Shown: positions 17,877-24,951 of the stretch, in pieces | How the letters are laid out: the number at the start of each line of letters is the position of its first letter | Position numbering within the stretch: the first letter of the stretch is position 1 | NCBI RefSeq assembly: GCF_008801925.2 | Contig: NZ_CP062804.1 | Span: 1,302,001-1,366,000, forward strand | DNA length: 64,000 nt | DNA from: Cupriavidus basilensis | GTDB taxonomy: Bacteria > Pseudomonadota > Gammaproteobacteria > Burkholderiales > Burkholderiaceae | Reading direction: 5' to 3' | The notes under the pieces: model-generated | Seen by the model: the letters and a program-made list of their open reading frames with translations, nothing else | The model's database searches: none | Told to the model about the DNA's origin: nothing | Translations under genes and position numbers: made by a program

Positions 17877-18847
17877 CAACGCCAGCCAAGGTTCTGATCA
17901 TTGGCGCCAACGGCCAATTGGGAACGGAGTTGGCGTCTGCGCTGGCCGATCGTTATGGCAAGCAGAATGTCGTCACGAGCGACATGGTGCCGCACGGCCG
18001 CCACCTGCACCTCACGCATGAAATGCTCGACGTAACCGATCGTGCGCAACTTCGCGATGTCATCGAGCGGCATGGGATCACCCAGATCTATCACTTGGCA
18101 GCCGCATTGTCGGCAACCGGAGAGAAGTCACCCACATGGGCGTGGCAACTCAACATGAACGGCCTGCTGAACGTGCTGGAGGCTGCGCGTCACCAGAGGC
18201 TCGACAAGGTATTCTGGCCCAGTTCGATTGCGGCATTCGGCCCGACAACGCCGCCGCACGCCACGCCCCAAAGCACCATCATGGAGCCCAAGACCGTCTA
18301 CGGCATCTCCAAGCTGGCGGGCGAAGGCTGGTGCCGTTGGTACTTTGAGAACCATGGCGTGGATGTCCGGAGCGTGCGATATCCAGGATTGATTTCCTAC
18401 AAGACGCCTCCAGGCGGCGGAACCACGGACTACGCAATCGATATCTTCCATTCGGCGCTCAAGGCGCAACCCTATACCTGCTTCCTGGAGAAAGATGAAG
18501 CCCTGCCAATGATGTACATGCCGGACGCCGTTCGCGCGACCATCGAGCTGATGGAGGCGCCTGGCGCCAACATCTCCGAGCGGGGAAGCTACAACCTTGC
18601 GGGCCTGAGCTTCACACCTGGCGATATCGCGAACGAGATCCGGCGGCATTGCCCGGGGTTCGATGTCAGGTACGAGCCTGATTTCCGTCAGGAGATTGCC
18701 GGTGGATGGCCTGACTCTATCGACGACTCGGTAGCCAGGCGGGATTGGAACTGGAGACCTGAGTTCGGCCTCAAGGAGATGGTGGCCGACATGCTGAAAA
18801 ACCTGGCAACGCTGAACCAGGGCAGCGCCTTGGAATGCGTGAGCTGA
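17873..18847 (+). CDS. tdh: L-threonine 3-dehydrogenase, SDR/epimerase type
   Basis: The 324-residue protein is an extended short-chain dehydrogenase, not the zinc-dependent medium-chain Tdh of E. coli. The NAD-binding GANGQLG lies at residues 11-17, and the catalytic Tyr143 and Lys147 in [27 protein letters not shown] is typical of the UDP-galactose-4-epimerase-like threonine dehydrogenases described from Cupriavidus and others. It oxidises threonine to 2-amino-3-oxobutyrate, the substrate of the kbl product encoded just upstream with a 4-base overlap. The gene pair therefore makes glycine and acetyl-CoA from threonine. Confidence 0.93.
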   Translation: MTTPAKVLIIGANGQLGTELASALADRYGKQNVVTSDMVPHGRHLHLTHEMLDVTDRAQLRDVIERHGITQIYHLAAALSATGEKSPTWAWQLNMNGLLNVLEAARHQRLDKVFWPSSIAAFGPTTPPHATPQSTIMEPKTVYGISKLAGEGWCRWYFENHGVDVRSVRYPGLISYKTPPGGGTTDYAIDIFHSALKAQPYTCFLEKDEALPMMYMPDAVRATIELMEAPGANISERGSYNLAGLSFTPGDIANEIRRHCPGFDVRYEPDFRQEIAGGWPDSIDDSVARRDWNWRPEFGLKEMVADMLKNLATLNQGSALECVS

Positions 18848-19321
18848 GACCGGGTTGGCGCAGCAGGTAAAGCCAGGAACCCGGGCGCCGGCCAGCCTCG
18901 CGGCATGACAGCAGGCTGCGCGAAGGTCGTTGCATGGTAGCGCGGGACACGTATTGACAGGGTCGAGACCCAGTGACAGAAGATCGCCTCGATTTCGGAC
19001 GCTGGGATGCGTGGTCGGGGATAGAAGGCGGTCTGGACGATGCGCGATGCCGCGCGGGCGATAGACAAGGCGCGAAGCGCCGGCCGCATCGATCCAAATA
19101 ACGATTACCAGAGGAGACAACGCATGACCACAGCTGCAAATCCAGCAATCCGATTTTCCGGCCGCCAGGGCCGGCTTCGACATCGGAGGGTCCACGCTGG
19201 CGCTCCACTTGCGCGAAGCCGGGCAGCCCGTATCAGGAAGCTCGTTGCGCGCCGGAACCCATTCACGGGTGAGAGCCGTGCGGGTGCTGACAAACGTTCG
19301 CGGGTCTGAGAGGAGACCAAT
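18848..19321. pseudogene. Decayed coding remnant between tdh and the permease
   Basis: This 474-bp stretch has no intact gene. After a purine-rich ribosome-binding stretch a start at 19124 gives MTTAANPAIRFSGRQG and then nonsense-like arginine-rich sequence. In the next frame the following bases read AGFDIGGSTLALHLREAGQP, which looks more like real protein. This pattern suggests a frameshifted, truncated gene whose ribosome-binding site has survived. The family cannot be named. The permease gene follows behind its own GAGAGGAGA site. Confidence 0.4.
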
Positions 19322-20740
19322 ATGACTGACGCAACGAAACTGCTCGACGAAGAGCGGGCCCACGAGGAGCGGGACCTCCATCGCGGGCTCAAGGACCGGC
19401 ACATCCAGATGATCGCCATCGGCGGCGCCATCGGTGTCGGACTGTTTCTGGGAGCAGGGCGCGCGATCGCTATCGCCGGCCCGGGACTGATGCTGAGTTA
19501 TGCCATCGGCGGCGTGGCGATCTTCTTCATCATGCGCGCGCTGGGCGAGCTGCTGCTGTACCGCCCGGTGACCGGATCCTTTGCAACCTACGCCGAGGAG
19601 TTTGTCGGCCCCTTTGCCGGCTTCGCCACCGGCTGGTCGTACTGGTTCATGTGGGTGGTCACCGGGATGGCCGAGATCACCGCTGTTGCAGTCTACGTGC
19701 ACTACTGGTTCCCGGACGTGCCGCAGTGGATACCGGCGCTGGCCACCCTGGCGGTGCTGTACCTGGTGAATTGCATCGCGGTCGCGGTATTCGGCGAGCT
19801 GGAATTCTGGTTCGCGCTGATCAAGGTGGTGACCATCATCGCCATGATCGTGATCGGGCTGGCGATCATCTTCTTCGGTGTAACACCGCTCGGCCCGACG
19901 GCCGGCTTCTCGAACCTGTGGACGCATGGCGGTTTCATGCCGTTCGGGACGCTCGGCGTGGTGCTGACCTTGCAGATCGTCATGTTCGCCTACCAGGGCG
20001 TGGAACTGATCGGTGTCACCGCGGGGGAGGCGCAGAATCCCGAGAAGGTGTTGCCGCATGCGACCAACGGCGTCGTCTGGCGCATCCTGATCTTCTACGT
20101 TGGCGCGCTGATCGTCATGATGGCGCTGGTGCCCTGGAATGAGCTGAAGCCCGGCGTCAGCCCCTTCGTTTACGTGTTCGAGAGGATCGGCATTCCAGGG
20201 GCGGCCGCGATCGTCAATCTGGTCGTCATCACGGCGGCAGCCTCATCTTGCAACAGCGGCATCTTCAGCACCGGGCGCATGCTGTATACGCTGGCGCAGT
20301 TTGGCCAGGCGCCGCGCGCCTTCGGCAGGGTCAGCAGCAAGCAAGTGCCGGCCACTGCCATCACGTTCTCGGCCGTGCTGATGGGCATCGGCGTGCTGCT
20401 CAACTACATCGTGCCGGAGCAGGTCTTCGTCTGGGTCACCAGCATTTCGCTGGTCGGTTCGCTGTGGACCTGGTCGATCATCATGATTGCCCACCTCGGC
20501 TATCGCAAGGCAATCGCCGCCGGCCGGGTCAAGGCGGTGGACTTTCGCATGCCTGGCGCGCCTTATGCCAACTGGCTGGTGGTCGTCTTCATGATCACGG
20601 TTGCGGCGCTGCTGTCGCTCGATCCGGGTACCCGGGTGGCGCTCTACGTGGCACCCGTGTGGTTCGCGCTGCTCGGCATCGGCTATCGGCTCACCAAATC
20701 GCGTGCGCCGCTTGAGGGGCGTGTCCAAAAGTCGGCTTGA
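19322..20740 (+). CDS. APC-family amino acid permease
   Basis: The 472-residue inner-membrane protein has about twelve hydrophobic segments. The N-terminal LKDRHIQMIAIGGAIGVGLF is the signature of the amino acid transporter family that includes AroP, ProY, CycA and GabP. The second landmark, GVELIGVTAGEAQNPEKVLP, lies near residues 225-245. The gene has GAGAGGAGA before its ATG. Its position downstream of kbl-tdh suggests uptake of threonine, serine, glycine or alanine to feed that pathway, but specificity cannot be read from the sequence, and a 470-bp gap makes co-transcription uncertain. Confidence 0.92.
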   Translation: MTDATKLLDEERAHEERDLHRGLKDRHIQMIAIGGAIGVGLFLGAGRAIAIAGPGLMLSYAIGGVAIFFIMRALGELLLYRPVTGSFATYAEEFVGPFAGFATGWSYWFMWVVTGMAEITAVAVYVHYWFPDVPQWIPALATLAVLYLVNCIAVAVFGELEFWFALIKVVTIIAMIVIGLAIIFFGVTPLGPTAGFSNLWTHGGFMPFGTLGVVLTLQIVMFAYQGVELIGVTAGEAQNPEKVLPHATNGVVWRILIFYVGALIVMMALVPWNELKPGVSPFVYVFERIGIPGAAAIVNLVVITAAASSCNSGIFSTGRMLYTLAQFGQAPRAFGRVSSKQVPATAITFSAVLMGIGVLLNYIVPEQVFVWVTSISLVGSLWTWSIIMIAHLGYRKAIAAGRVKAVDFRMPGAPYANWLVVVFMITVAALLSLDPGTRVALYVAPVWFALLGIGYRLTKSRAPLEGRVQKSA

Positions 20741-20794
20741 CCACTGTCCCGCGCGCCGCCGGCGCTCTCACGCGGCGGCACGCACGCCGGACCC

Positions 20795-20852
20795 CGCTGG
20801 TGGCAATGGGCGTGCGTGCCGAATACCGCACGCACGCCCATTGCCACCAGCG
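20795..20852. repeat. Perfect 25-bp inverted repeat with 8-base loop
   Basis: Bases 20795-20819 are exactly complementary to 20828-20852 around the loop CGAATACC. This would fold into a very stable GC-rich hairpin. It starts 54 bases after the permease stop codon and no T run follows, so it is not a typical terminator. On the minus strand it lies inside a frame starting at 21006 that has a hydrophobic, signal-like N-terminus (MIVRTVVLPMCLVSLASSSW). It could have formed by an inverted duplication inside a former small gene, or be a repetitive extragenic element. Confidence 0.8.
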
Positions 20853-21035
20853 AGGCACTGCCGATCTGGGAGAACCCTACGCTCCCCGAGGCCGTGGCTG
20901 CGTGCCCATGCTTGCTAACGATGGCTCCTGATCCCGCCAGCGACAGCCAGGAGCTGCTGGCGAGGCTGACCAGGCACATCGGCAGCACCACGGTACGTAC
21001 TATCACCTAATGCTGCTCTGCGTCATTTCTTTTGC

Positions 21036-21069
21036 TACAATTAGGGAAAACCCGATGAGGGTTATCCCT
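21036..21069 (+). promoter_or_regulatory. Extended -10 promoter and 11-bp inverted repeat
   Basis: TGCTACAAT (21033-21041) is an extended -10 element. Directly downstream AGGGAAAACCC (21043-21053) and GGGTTATCCCT (21059-21069) form an 11-bp inverted repeat with one mismatch and a GATGA loop. The stem sits in the 5' end of the predicted transcript just before the ribosome-binding site of the 61-residue gene, so it may control translation or bind a regulator. Confidence 0.5.
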
Positions 21070-21084
21070 GAAAGGAAGAAAGCC

Positions 21085-21270
21085 ATGAACACCCAATCCG
21101 ACATCAAGATGACCGACCAACTCGAGCGCGAACTGATCGAACGCGAACTTGGTCCCCGCAGCCCGGCCTTCGTCGACGACGTGAAGAGCGCCATCGCCGC
21201 TGTGCAGTCCGTGCTGGGCCGCCTTCAGAACCAGGCTCGCAAGGCAAAGATCGTTTTCGCGAACGGCTGA
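21085..21270 (+). CDS. Small hypothetical protein (61 aa)
   Basis: The ATG at 21085 follows AAGGAAG by eight bases and gives MNTQSDIKMTDQLERELIER and a short alpha-helical, charged protein ending in ARKAKIVFANG. The sequence is rich in E, R, L and Q with no membrane segment, and could form a helical hairpin. I do not recognise a family. A good ribosome-binding site, an upstream promoter with an inverted repeat, and a strong terminator 210 bases downstream all support expression. Confidence 0.6.
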   Translation: MNTQSDIKMTDQLERELIERELGPRSPAFVDDVKSAIAAVQSVLGRLQNQARKAKIVFANG

Positions 21271-21640
21271 TCGCCCGCGCACCGACATCAAGAATCAAGA
21301 GTGAATGCTGCCGTAGTGCGTCGTAGTTAACTGTTGTTGTTTGTTTTTGTTTGTTGTTGATGTATGTAGTCTTGGTTTGACGGCTCTGATGCTGCCTGTC
21401 GCGGCGATGCGCTGATGCATCTGTCCTGGCGAGGGACGGCGGATACCATGTCAAACCGGCGCGGATCTCTTTCGCGCGGCAAAACCGGCCAACGCGTCGC
21501 TCCGAGGAGCGCAGCGCCTTTTGGCCGGTTTTTTTATGGGCGCTAGCTCCGTTGTGCCCCTTTGTGAGATCGCCTCACAAGCCTTGCGAGTCATTTTCCT
21601 TTTGCCGGCGCACCGGATCGCGCTATCTTGAAGGCCCCCT
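21271..21640. other. Transcribed 3' region with T/G-rich tract; possible small RNA
   Basis: No gene is seen. The stretch at about 21330-21375 is almost wholly T and G on the plus strand (repeated TTGTT units), unlike the rest of this GC-rich window. It leads into a strong terminator at 21479-21536. It may be the long 3' untranslated region of the 61-residue gene or a separate small RNA released from it. Confidence 0.35.
21479..21536. terminator. Strong, probably bidirectional rho-independent terminator
   Basis: AAAACCGGCCAA (21481-21492) pairs with TTGGCCGGTTTT (21521-21532), enclosing an inner CGCTCC/GGAGCG hairpin. The stem is followed by a run of seven T on the plus strand. Because the stem begins with AAAA it also ends in TTTT on the minus strand, so it could act both ways. 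Confidence 0.82.
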
Positions 21641-22549
21641 GTGCCTTCTCCCGGTCTTCCCGTGTCCACCATCTCCCCCCGCTTGCTGCTCTGCCTGCTG
21701 ATTACCTACTTGGTATGGGGCACGACCTATCTCGCCATCCGTTTCACGCTGGAGAGCTTTCCGCCGTTCCTGATGATGGGCTCGCGTTTTCTCTGCGCAG
21801 GCCTGTTGCTGGCGCTGTGGCTGCGCTATCGCGGCGCCGCCATGCCGACCTTGCGCCAGCTGCGCAATTGCGGGGTGCTGGCCGGTTTCCTGCTGGTTGG
21901 CGGAATGGGGCTGACGGCGGTGGCGGAGCAGACCATCTCGTCCGGGGCGACTACCGTGATGATTGGTGCGATGCCGATCTTCGGCTTGTTCTGGGGAATC
22001 TGCTTCGGTGCGAGGCCGCGCTGGTACGAAGTGCTGGCCATTGCGCTGGGCAGCGCGGGCATCCTGGTGCTGACCGGCGGCGCGGAGTTTCGCGCGAGTG
22101 CCACGGGCGTCATGGCTTTGCTGGCGGCGATCGGCAGCTGGTCGTTCGGTTCGCAGATCGCCAGGCGCCTGGATTTGCCGCAGGGCGCAGTGGCGTTTGC
22201 CGCGCAGATGCTGCTGGGCGGGGCGATCTTGCTGGTCCTGTCCTTTGCGTTCGGCGAACCCTGGCCGCGGACGGTCAGCAGCCAGGCGTGGTGGGCGTGG
22301 GTCTACCTGGTGGTGGCTGGGTCGCTGGTGGCGTTTTCCGCCTATATGTATCTGGTGGCAAACGTCTCGCCGACGGTTTCCTCAAGCTATGTCTACGTGA
22401 ACCCGCCGGTGGCGCTGGCGGTGGGCGCGTGGCTGGGCAGCGAGCAGATCGCGCCGCAGACGTTCGGTGCGGTGGCGTTGATCCTGGGGGCGCTGGCGGT
22501 GCTTAGCCTGGGGACGTGGCGCGGGGCGCGGGCGATGGCGGCGACCTGA
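21641..22549 (+). CDS. EamA/DMT-family transporter (YedA-like)
   Basis: The roughly 302-residue inner-membrane protein has ten hydrophobic segments in two EamA repeats. The opening LLLCLLITYLVWGTTYLAIR, and SSSYVYVNPPVALAVGAWLG near residues 250-270, are typical of the YedA/RhaT-like drug/metabolite exporters. There is no ATG near the start of similarity. GTG at 21641 or GTG at 21662 are the options, and I use the first. It is convergent with a GntR gene (36 bases between stops). Substrate unknown; amino acid or metabolite export is usual. Confidence 0.9.
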   Translation: MPSPGLPVSTISPRLLLCLLITYLVWGTTYLAIRFTLESFPPFLMMGSRFLCAGLLLALWLRYRGAAMPTLRQLRNCGVLAGFLLVGGMGLTAVAEQTISSGATTVMIGAMPIFGLFWGICFGARPRWYEVLAIALGSAGILVLTGGAEFRASATGVMALLAAIGSWSFGSQIARRLDLPQGAVAFAAQMLLGGAILLVLSFAFGEPWPRTVSSQAWWAWVYLVVAGSLVAFSAYMYLVANVSPTVSSSYVYVNPPVALAVGAWLGSEQIAPQTFGAVALILGALAVLSLGTWRGARAMAAT

Positions 22550-22584
22550 GTGAAGATTGCCGCCCGCACGCCAGACCTAAGGGC

Positions 22585-23340
22585 TCAGGACTCGGATTGT
22601 TCCTCGATCCACATCGATAGCCGCGCCTTGTATGCCTGCTGGATGTGCCGGCGCGTGATTTGCTCGGCTAGCGCGGGATCGCGTTGCTCCAGGGCTTCCA
22701 CAAGTGCAATGTGCTCTTCGTACGAGACCCGGGCGCGTCCCGGCAGCGCCAGCGTGGTGCGTCCCAGCAGTGCCATCGACTCGTGCAGCGAGCGCAAGGT
22801 CTTGAGCAGGTAGCGGTTGTGCGCGCAGCGGTGCAGCGTTTCGTGGAAGAGCCGGTTGTTGGCGGCGAGCTTGTCCGGCTGGTCGGTTATAGCCAGGTCG
22901 CGCTGGACGATGTCGCGCAACAGCGAGATTTCCACATCGGTAGCGTGGCGCGCGGCGAGCGCGGCGGCGGTGCCTTCCAGCACCTCGCGCATGACATAGA
23001 GCTCGCTCACCATGCTGGCGTCGAGCTGGGTCACCATCATGCCCCGGTTAGGCTCGTTGACGACCAGGCCTTCGGATTCCAGCCGCGACAGCGCTTCGCG
23101 CACCGGCGTGCGCGACAGCCCCAGCGAGGCGGCTAGCTCCACTTCGCGCAGGCGGGTGCCGGAGGGCAGCTGCCCGGCCTGGATCGCATTGCGCAGGTGC
23201 TGGTAGGCCCGCTCGGCACGGGGCAGCGAGGCGTCGGGGCCGGCCGCGCCGGCTGGATCTGCGGAAATCATTAGGCGGGTGGGATCCCGGGGTGATGGTT
23301 CGTTGTTGTGCATTGTTGTGCGTGGATCTGCGTCGCACAT
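22585..23340 (-). CDS. GntR-family regulator with FCD domain
   Basis: The 251-residue protein has a winged helix-turn-helix (LREVELAASLGLSRTPVREA followed by LSRLESEGLV, residues about 62-92) and an FCD helical domain with the metal/ligand histidines expected in NNRLFHETLHRCAHN. The ATG at 23340 has GGAG nine bases upstream; later starts lack one. Its neighbours are an EamA exporter (convergent) and a cupin gene lying beyond a 345-bp gap, so the target is not obvious. FCD proteins usually sense organic acids. Confidence 0.87.
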   Translation of the reverse strand: MCDADPRTTMHNNEPSPRDPTRLMISADPAGAAGPDASLPRAERAYQHLRNAIQAGQLPSGTRLREVELAASLGLSRTPVREALSRLESEGLVVNEPNRGMMVTQLDASMVSELYVMREVLEGTAAALAARHATDVEISLLRDIVQRDLAITDQPDKLAANNRLFHETLHRCAHNRYLLKTLRSLHESMALLGRTTLALPGRARVSYEEHIALVEALEQRDPALAEQITRRHIQQAYKARLSMWIEEQSES

Positions 23341-23685
23341 GATACCCGCTCCAGGCTTGGCAACATCACGCCTGCGCTATGTCGGTTACCAGCGGCGCGG
23401 GCGGCATTCGAGGTGGCGTCCGCTGCTTGCCGGGCATCCGGTTCCACGCGGTACTGGCGCTCAGTGGGCAGGTCTTGAAAGCGTGCGGCACGGCGCGGAG
23501 AGTGCGTAAAGCGGTTGATGAAAGTGTCGGATGTGCCATTTTTTGTTAGGTGTGTGCCGACTTGGGCATGCGGTAGGCCCAGCGTGGTGGCATCGGATCG
23601 CTGGTCAACCACATGCGCGGATAGTCGATAGTTCGGGCGCTGGCATCCAGCAAGGAACCGGGCAAGCGGCTCGTCCGGTGCCGTG
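23341..23685. other. Intergenic region without a supported gene
   Basis: About 345 bases between the GntR start and the cupin stop. Only short shadow frames are present. The promoter of the GntR gene must lie near 23350-23420 but I see no convincing -35/-10 pair. Confidence 0.4.
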
Positions 23686-24255
23686 TCAGAGCGGCAGCGT
23701 CATCAGCAGGGTGAGGGCGGACGTATCGCGCAGGCCGATCCGCGCCATCGCGCGGCGCAGGGCAGCCGTGGCGGCACCGCAGGCCTCGCCAGCGCGGTTG
23801 GTGACGTTCAGCCGTGCCAGCACGCGGGTGGCAAAGCGCAGCGTGACCGGGACCTGCTTGCGGCAGAACGCTACCTTGCGCACATAGCCATCAACCTCCC
23901 AGAACCAGGTCGTGTTAGCAGGGAAATAGCCGATGTCGCCGGCCCGCAGCACATGCACGCGCCCGGTGGCGCTGGTGACCCTGACCTGGCCTTCCAGGAT
24001 CAGCACGGTCTCCTCCCAGCCGTAGTACCACTCAAACGTGCCACCCGTGCATTCCCACACATTGGTGGATGCCAGGCCATCGATCGCACGGGAATGCTGC
24101 GCGGCGCGCGATTGCGGGGCCCCGGTGCGGATCCAGGTGGGTTCGATCGGGCAATTCTGCATCGGCAAATCGCCGGTGCTGGCGAAAGCCCCTTCGCGCT
24201 GCTGCGCGAGCGTGCCGGCCGGCGCGTCGGCCCCGAACATCGTTTGTGACCCCAT
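23686..24255 (-). CDS. Cupin domain protein (DUF861/Cupin_3 type)
   Basis: The 189-residue protein has one cupin core, VWECTGGTFEWYYGWEETVL followed by ILEGQVRVTSATG and HVLRAGDIGYFPANTTWFWE, at residues about 66-115. This is the pattern of the Cupin_3 family related to ureidoglycine aminohydrolase. The usual metal histidines are largely replaced, so catalysis is uncertain. AAGGAGG precedes the ATG at 24255. It is divergent from the relic oxalate/formate antiporter and the formate dehydrogenase genes. Role unknown. Confidence 0.8.
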   Translation of the reverse strand: MGSQTMFGADAPAGTLAQQREGAFASTGDLPMQNCPIEPTWIRTGAPQSRAAQHSRAIDGLASTNVWECTGGTFEWYYGWEETVLILEGQVRVTSATGRVHVLRAGDIGYFPANTTWFWEVDGYVRKVAFCRKQVPVTLRFATRVLARLNVTNRAGEACGAATAALRRAMARIGLRDTSALTLLMTLPL

Positions 24256-24434
24256 CGCTGCCTCCTTGTCTTTGATTGGTAGGCAGACATTAGCGAGTCA
24301 GGCATCCCCGAAATGTGCGGTGACGCACTTAGCGCGCGATGCGGCTGTGCTCGCATTCGATGCCGCATAGCCTGGCGTACATCGCGCTGTCCCAGCGAAA
24401 GCGCAGGCCGAGCTCGGAGAACGCGGCGTTGCCC

Positions 24435-24720
24435 GCGCTGACTTTAGCCCTCACCATCGACCGCGTGCTCAATGGGCTGACACATTGGCTGGATCTCGGA
24501 CAACATCGGCCGTGAGAACACAATGTTCCTGGCCTTTGCGATCGAGGCGGTGGGCATTCTGTTGCTGGCTAAGTATGGGCAGGATCCCATCGCCTTCCTG
24601 GCTCTGTTCGTGCCCAAGCCAATGCGCGAAGCCCATGCCAAAAAATATATGCATTCCAACACCACCGCGCCGATGGGATATCGCGCGGTGCCGGAGGACC
24701 TGACCGGAGGGGCTTGCCGG
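24435..24720 (+). pseudogene. Relic of an oxalate/formate antiporter (OFA-family MFS)
   Basis: Two short stretches in different frames match the C-terminal half of oxalate/formate antiporters as I know them. The first is LALTIDRVLNGLT (24447-24485). After a deletion and frame change it continues GWISDNIGRENTMFLAFAIE and AVGILLLAKYGQDPIAFLAL. The sequence then jumps directly to PKPMREAHAKKYM near the natural C-terminus, so an internal segment containing several membrane helices is also missing. The N-terminal half is absent. It stands just upstream of formate dehydrogenase genes, which fits an ancestral oxalate-to-formate locus. Confidence 0.72.
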
Positions 24721-24780
24721 CGTGGATCGTCGCGGTCAATGCGCCGCGGGAATCGGGATATGATCGAAGGCGAGAGTCAA

Positions 24781-24815
24781 AACGAAAGCGAAAGCGAAAG
24801 CGAAAACGAAAACGG
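24781..24815 (+). repeat. Short GAAAGC/GAAAAC tandem repeat
   Basis: The bases ACGAAAGCGAAAGCGAAAGC and the following CGAAAACGAAAACGG form a six-base microsatellite of about five units. Such tracts can change length by slippage. It lies 140-170 bases before the formate dehydrogenase start, in the likely leader region. Confidence 0.8.
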
Positions 24816-24951
24816 AAACCCTCCCGCGACTCCCGCTGCATGTAGCGAGGCCGCGTGCAGTGCAAGATAAAACCAGAGCGGCGGGCAAGCACTAGCAGCG
24901 CTTGCCCCGCAGCCATCCGGCACCCCCAAGAGACAGCTTTTCGAGATTGCC

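Noticed and set aside
18128..20059. Minus-strand frame of 643 codons across tdh and the permease
   Set aside because: Covers the antisense of two recognised genes; no motif or ribosome site.
20741..21006. Minus-strand small exported protein as an intact gene
   Set aside because: The frame contains the exact 25-bp inverted repeat and runs into the permease gene; the C-terminal half is not plausible, so it is noted only with the repeat.
24329..24430. Minus-strand fragment reading NAAFSELGLRFRWDSAMYAR
   Set aside because: It reads like real protein, but it is short, I cannot name its family and no ribosome site precedes it; not listed as a gene.
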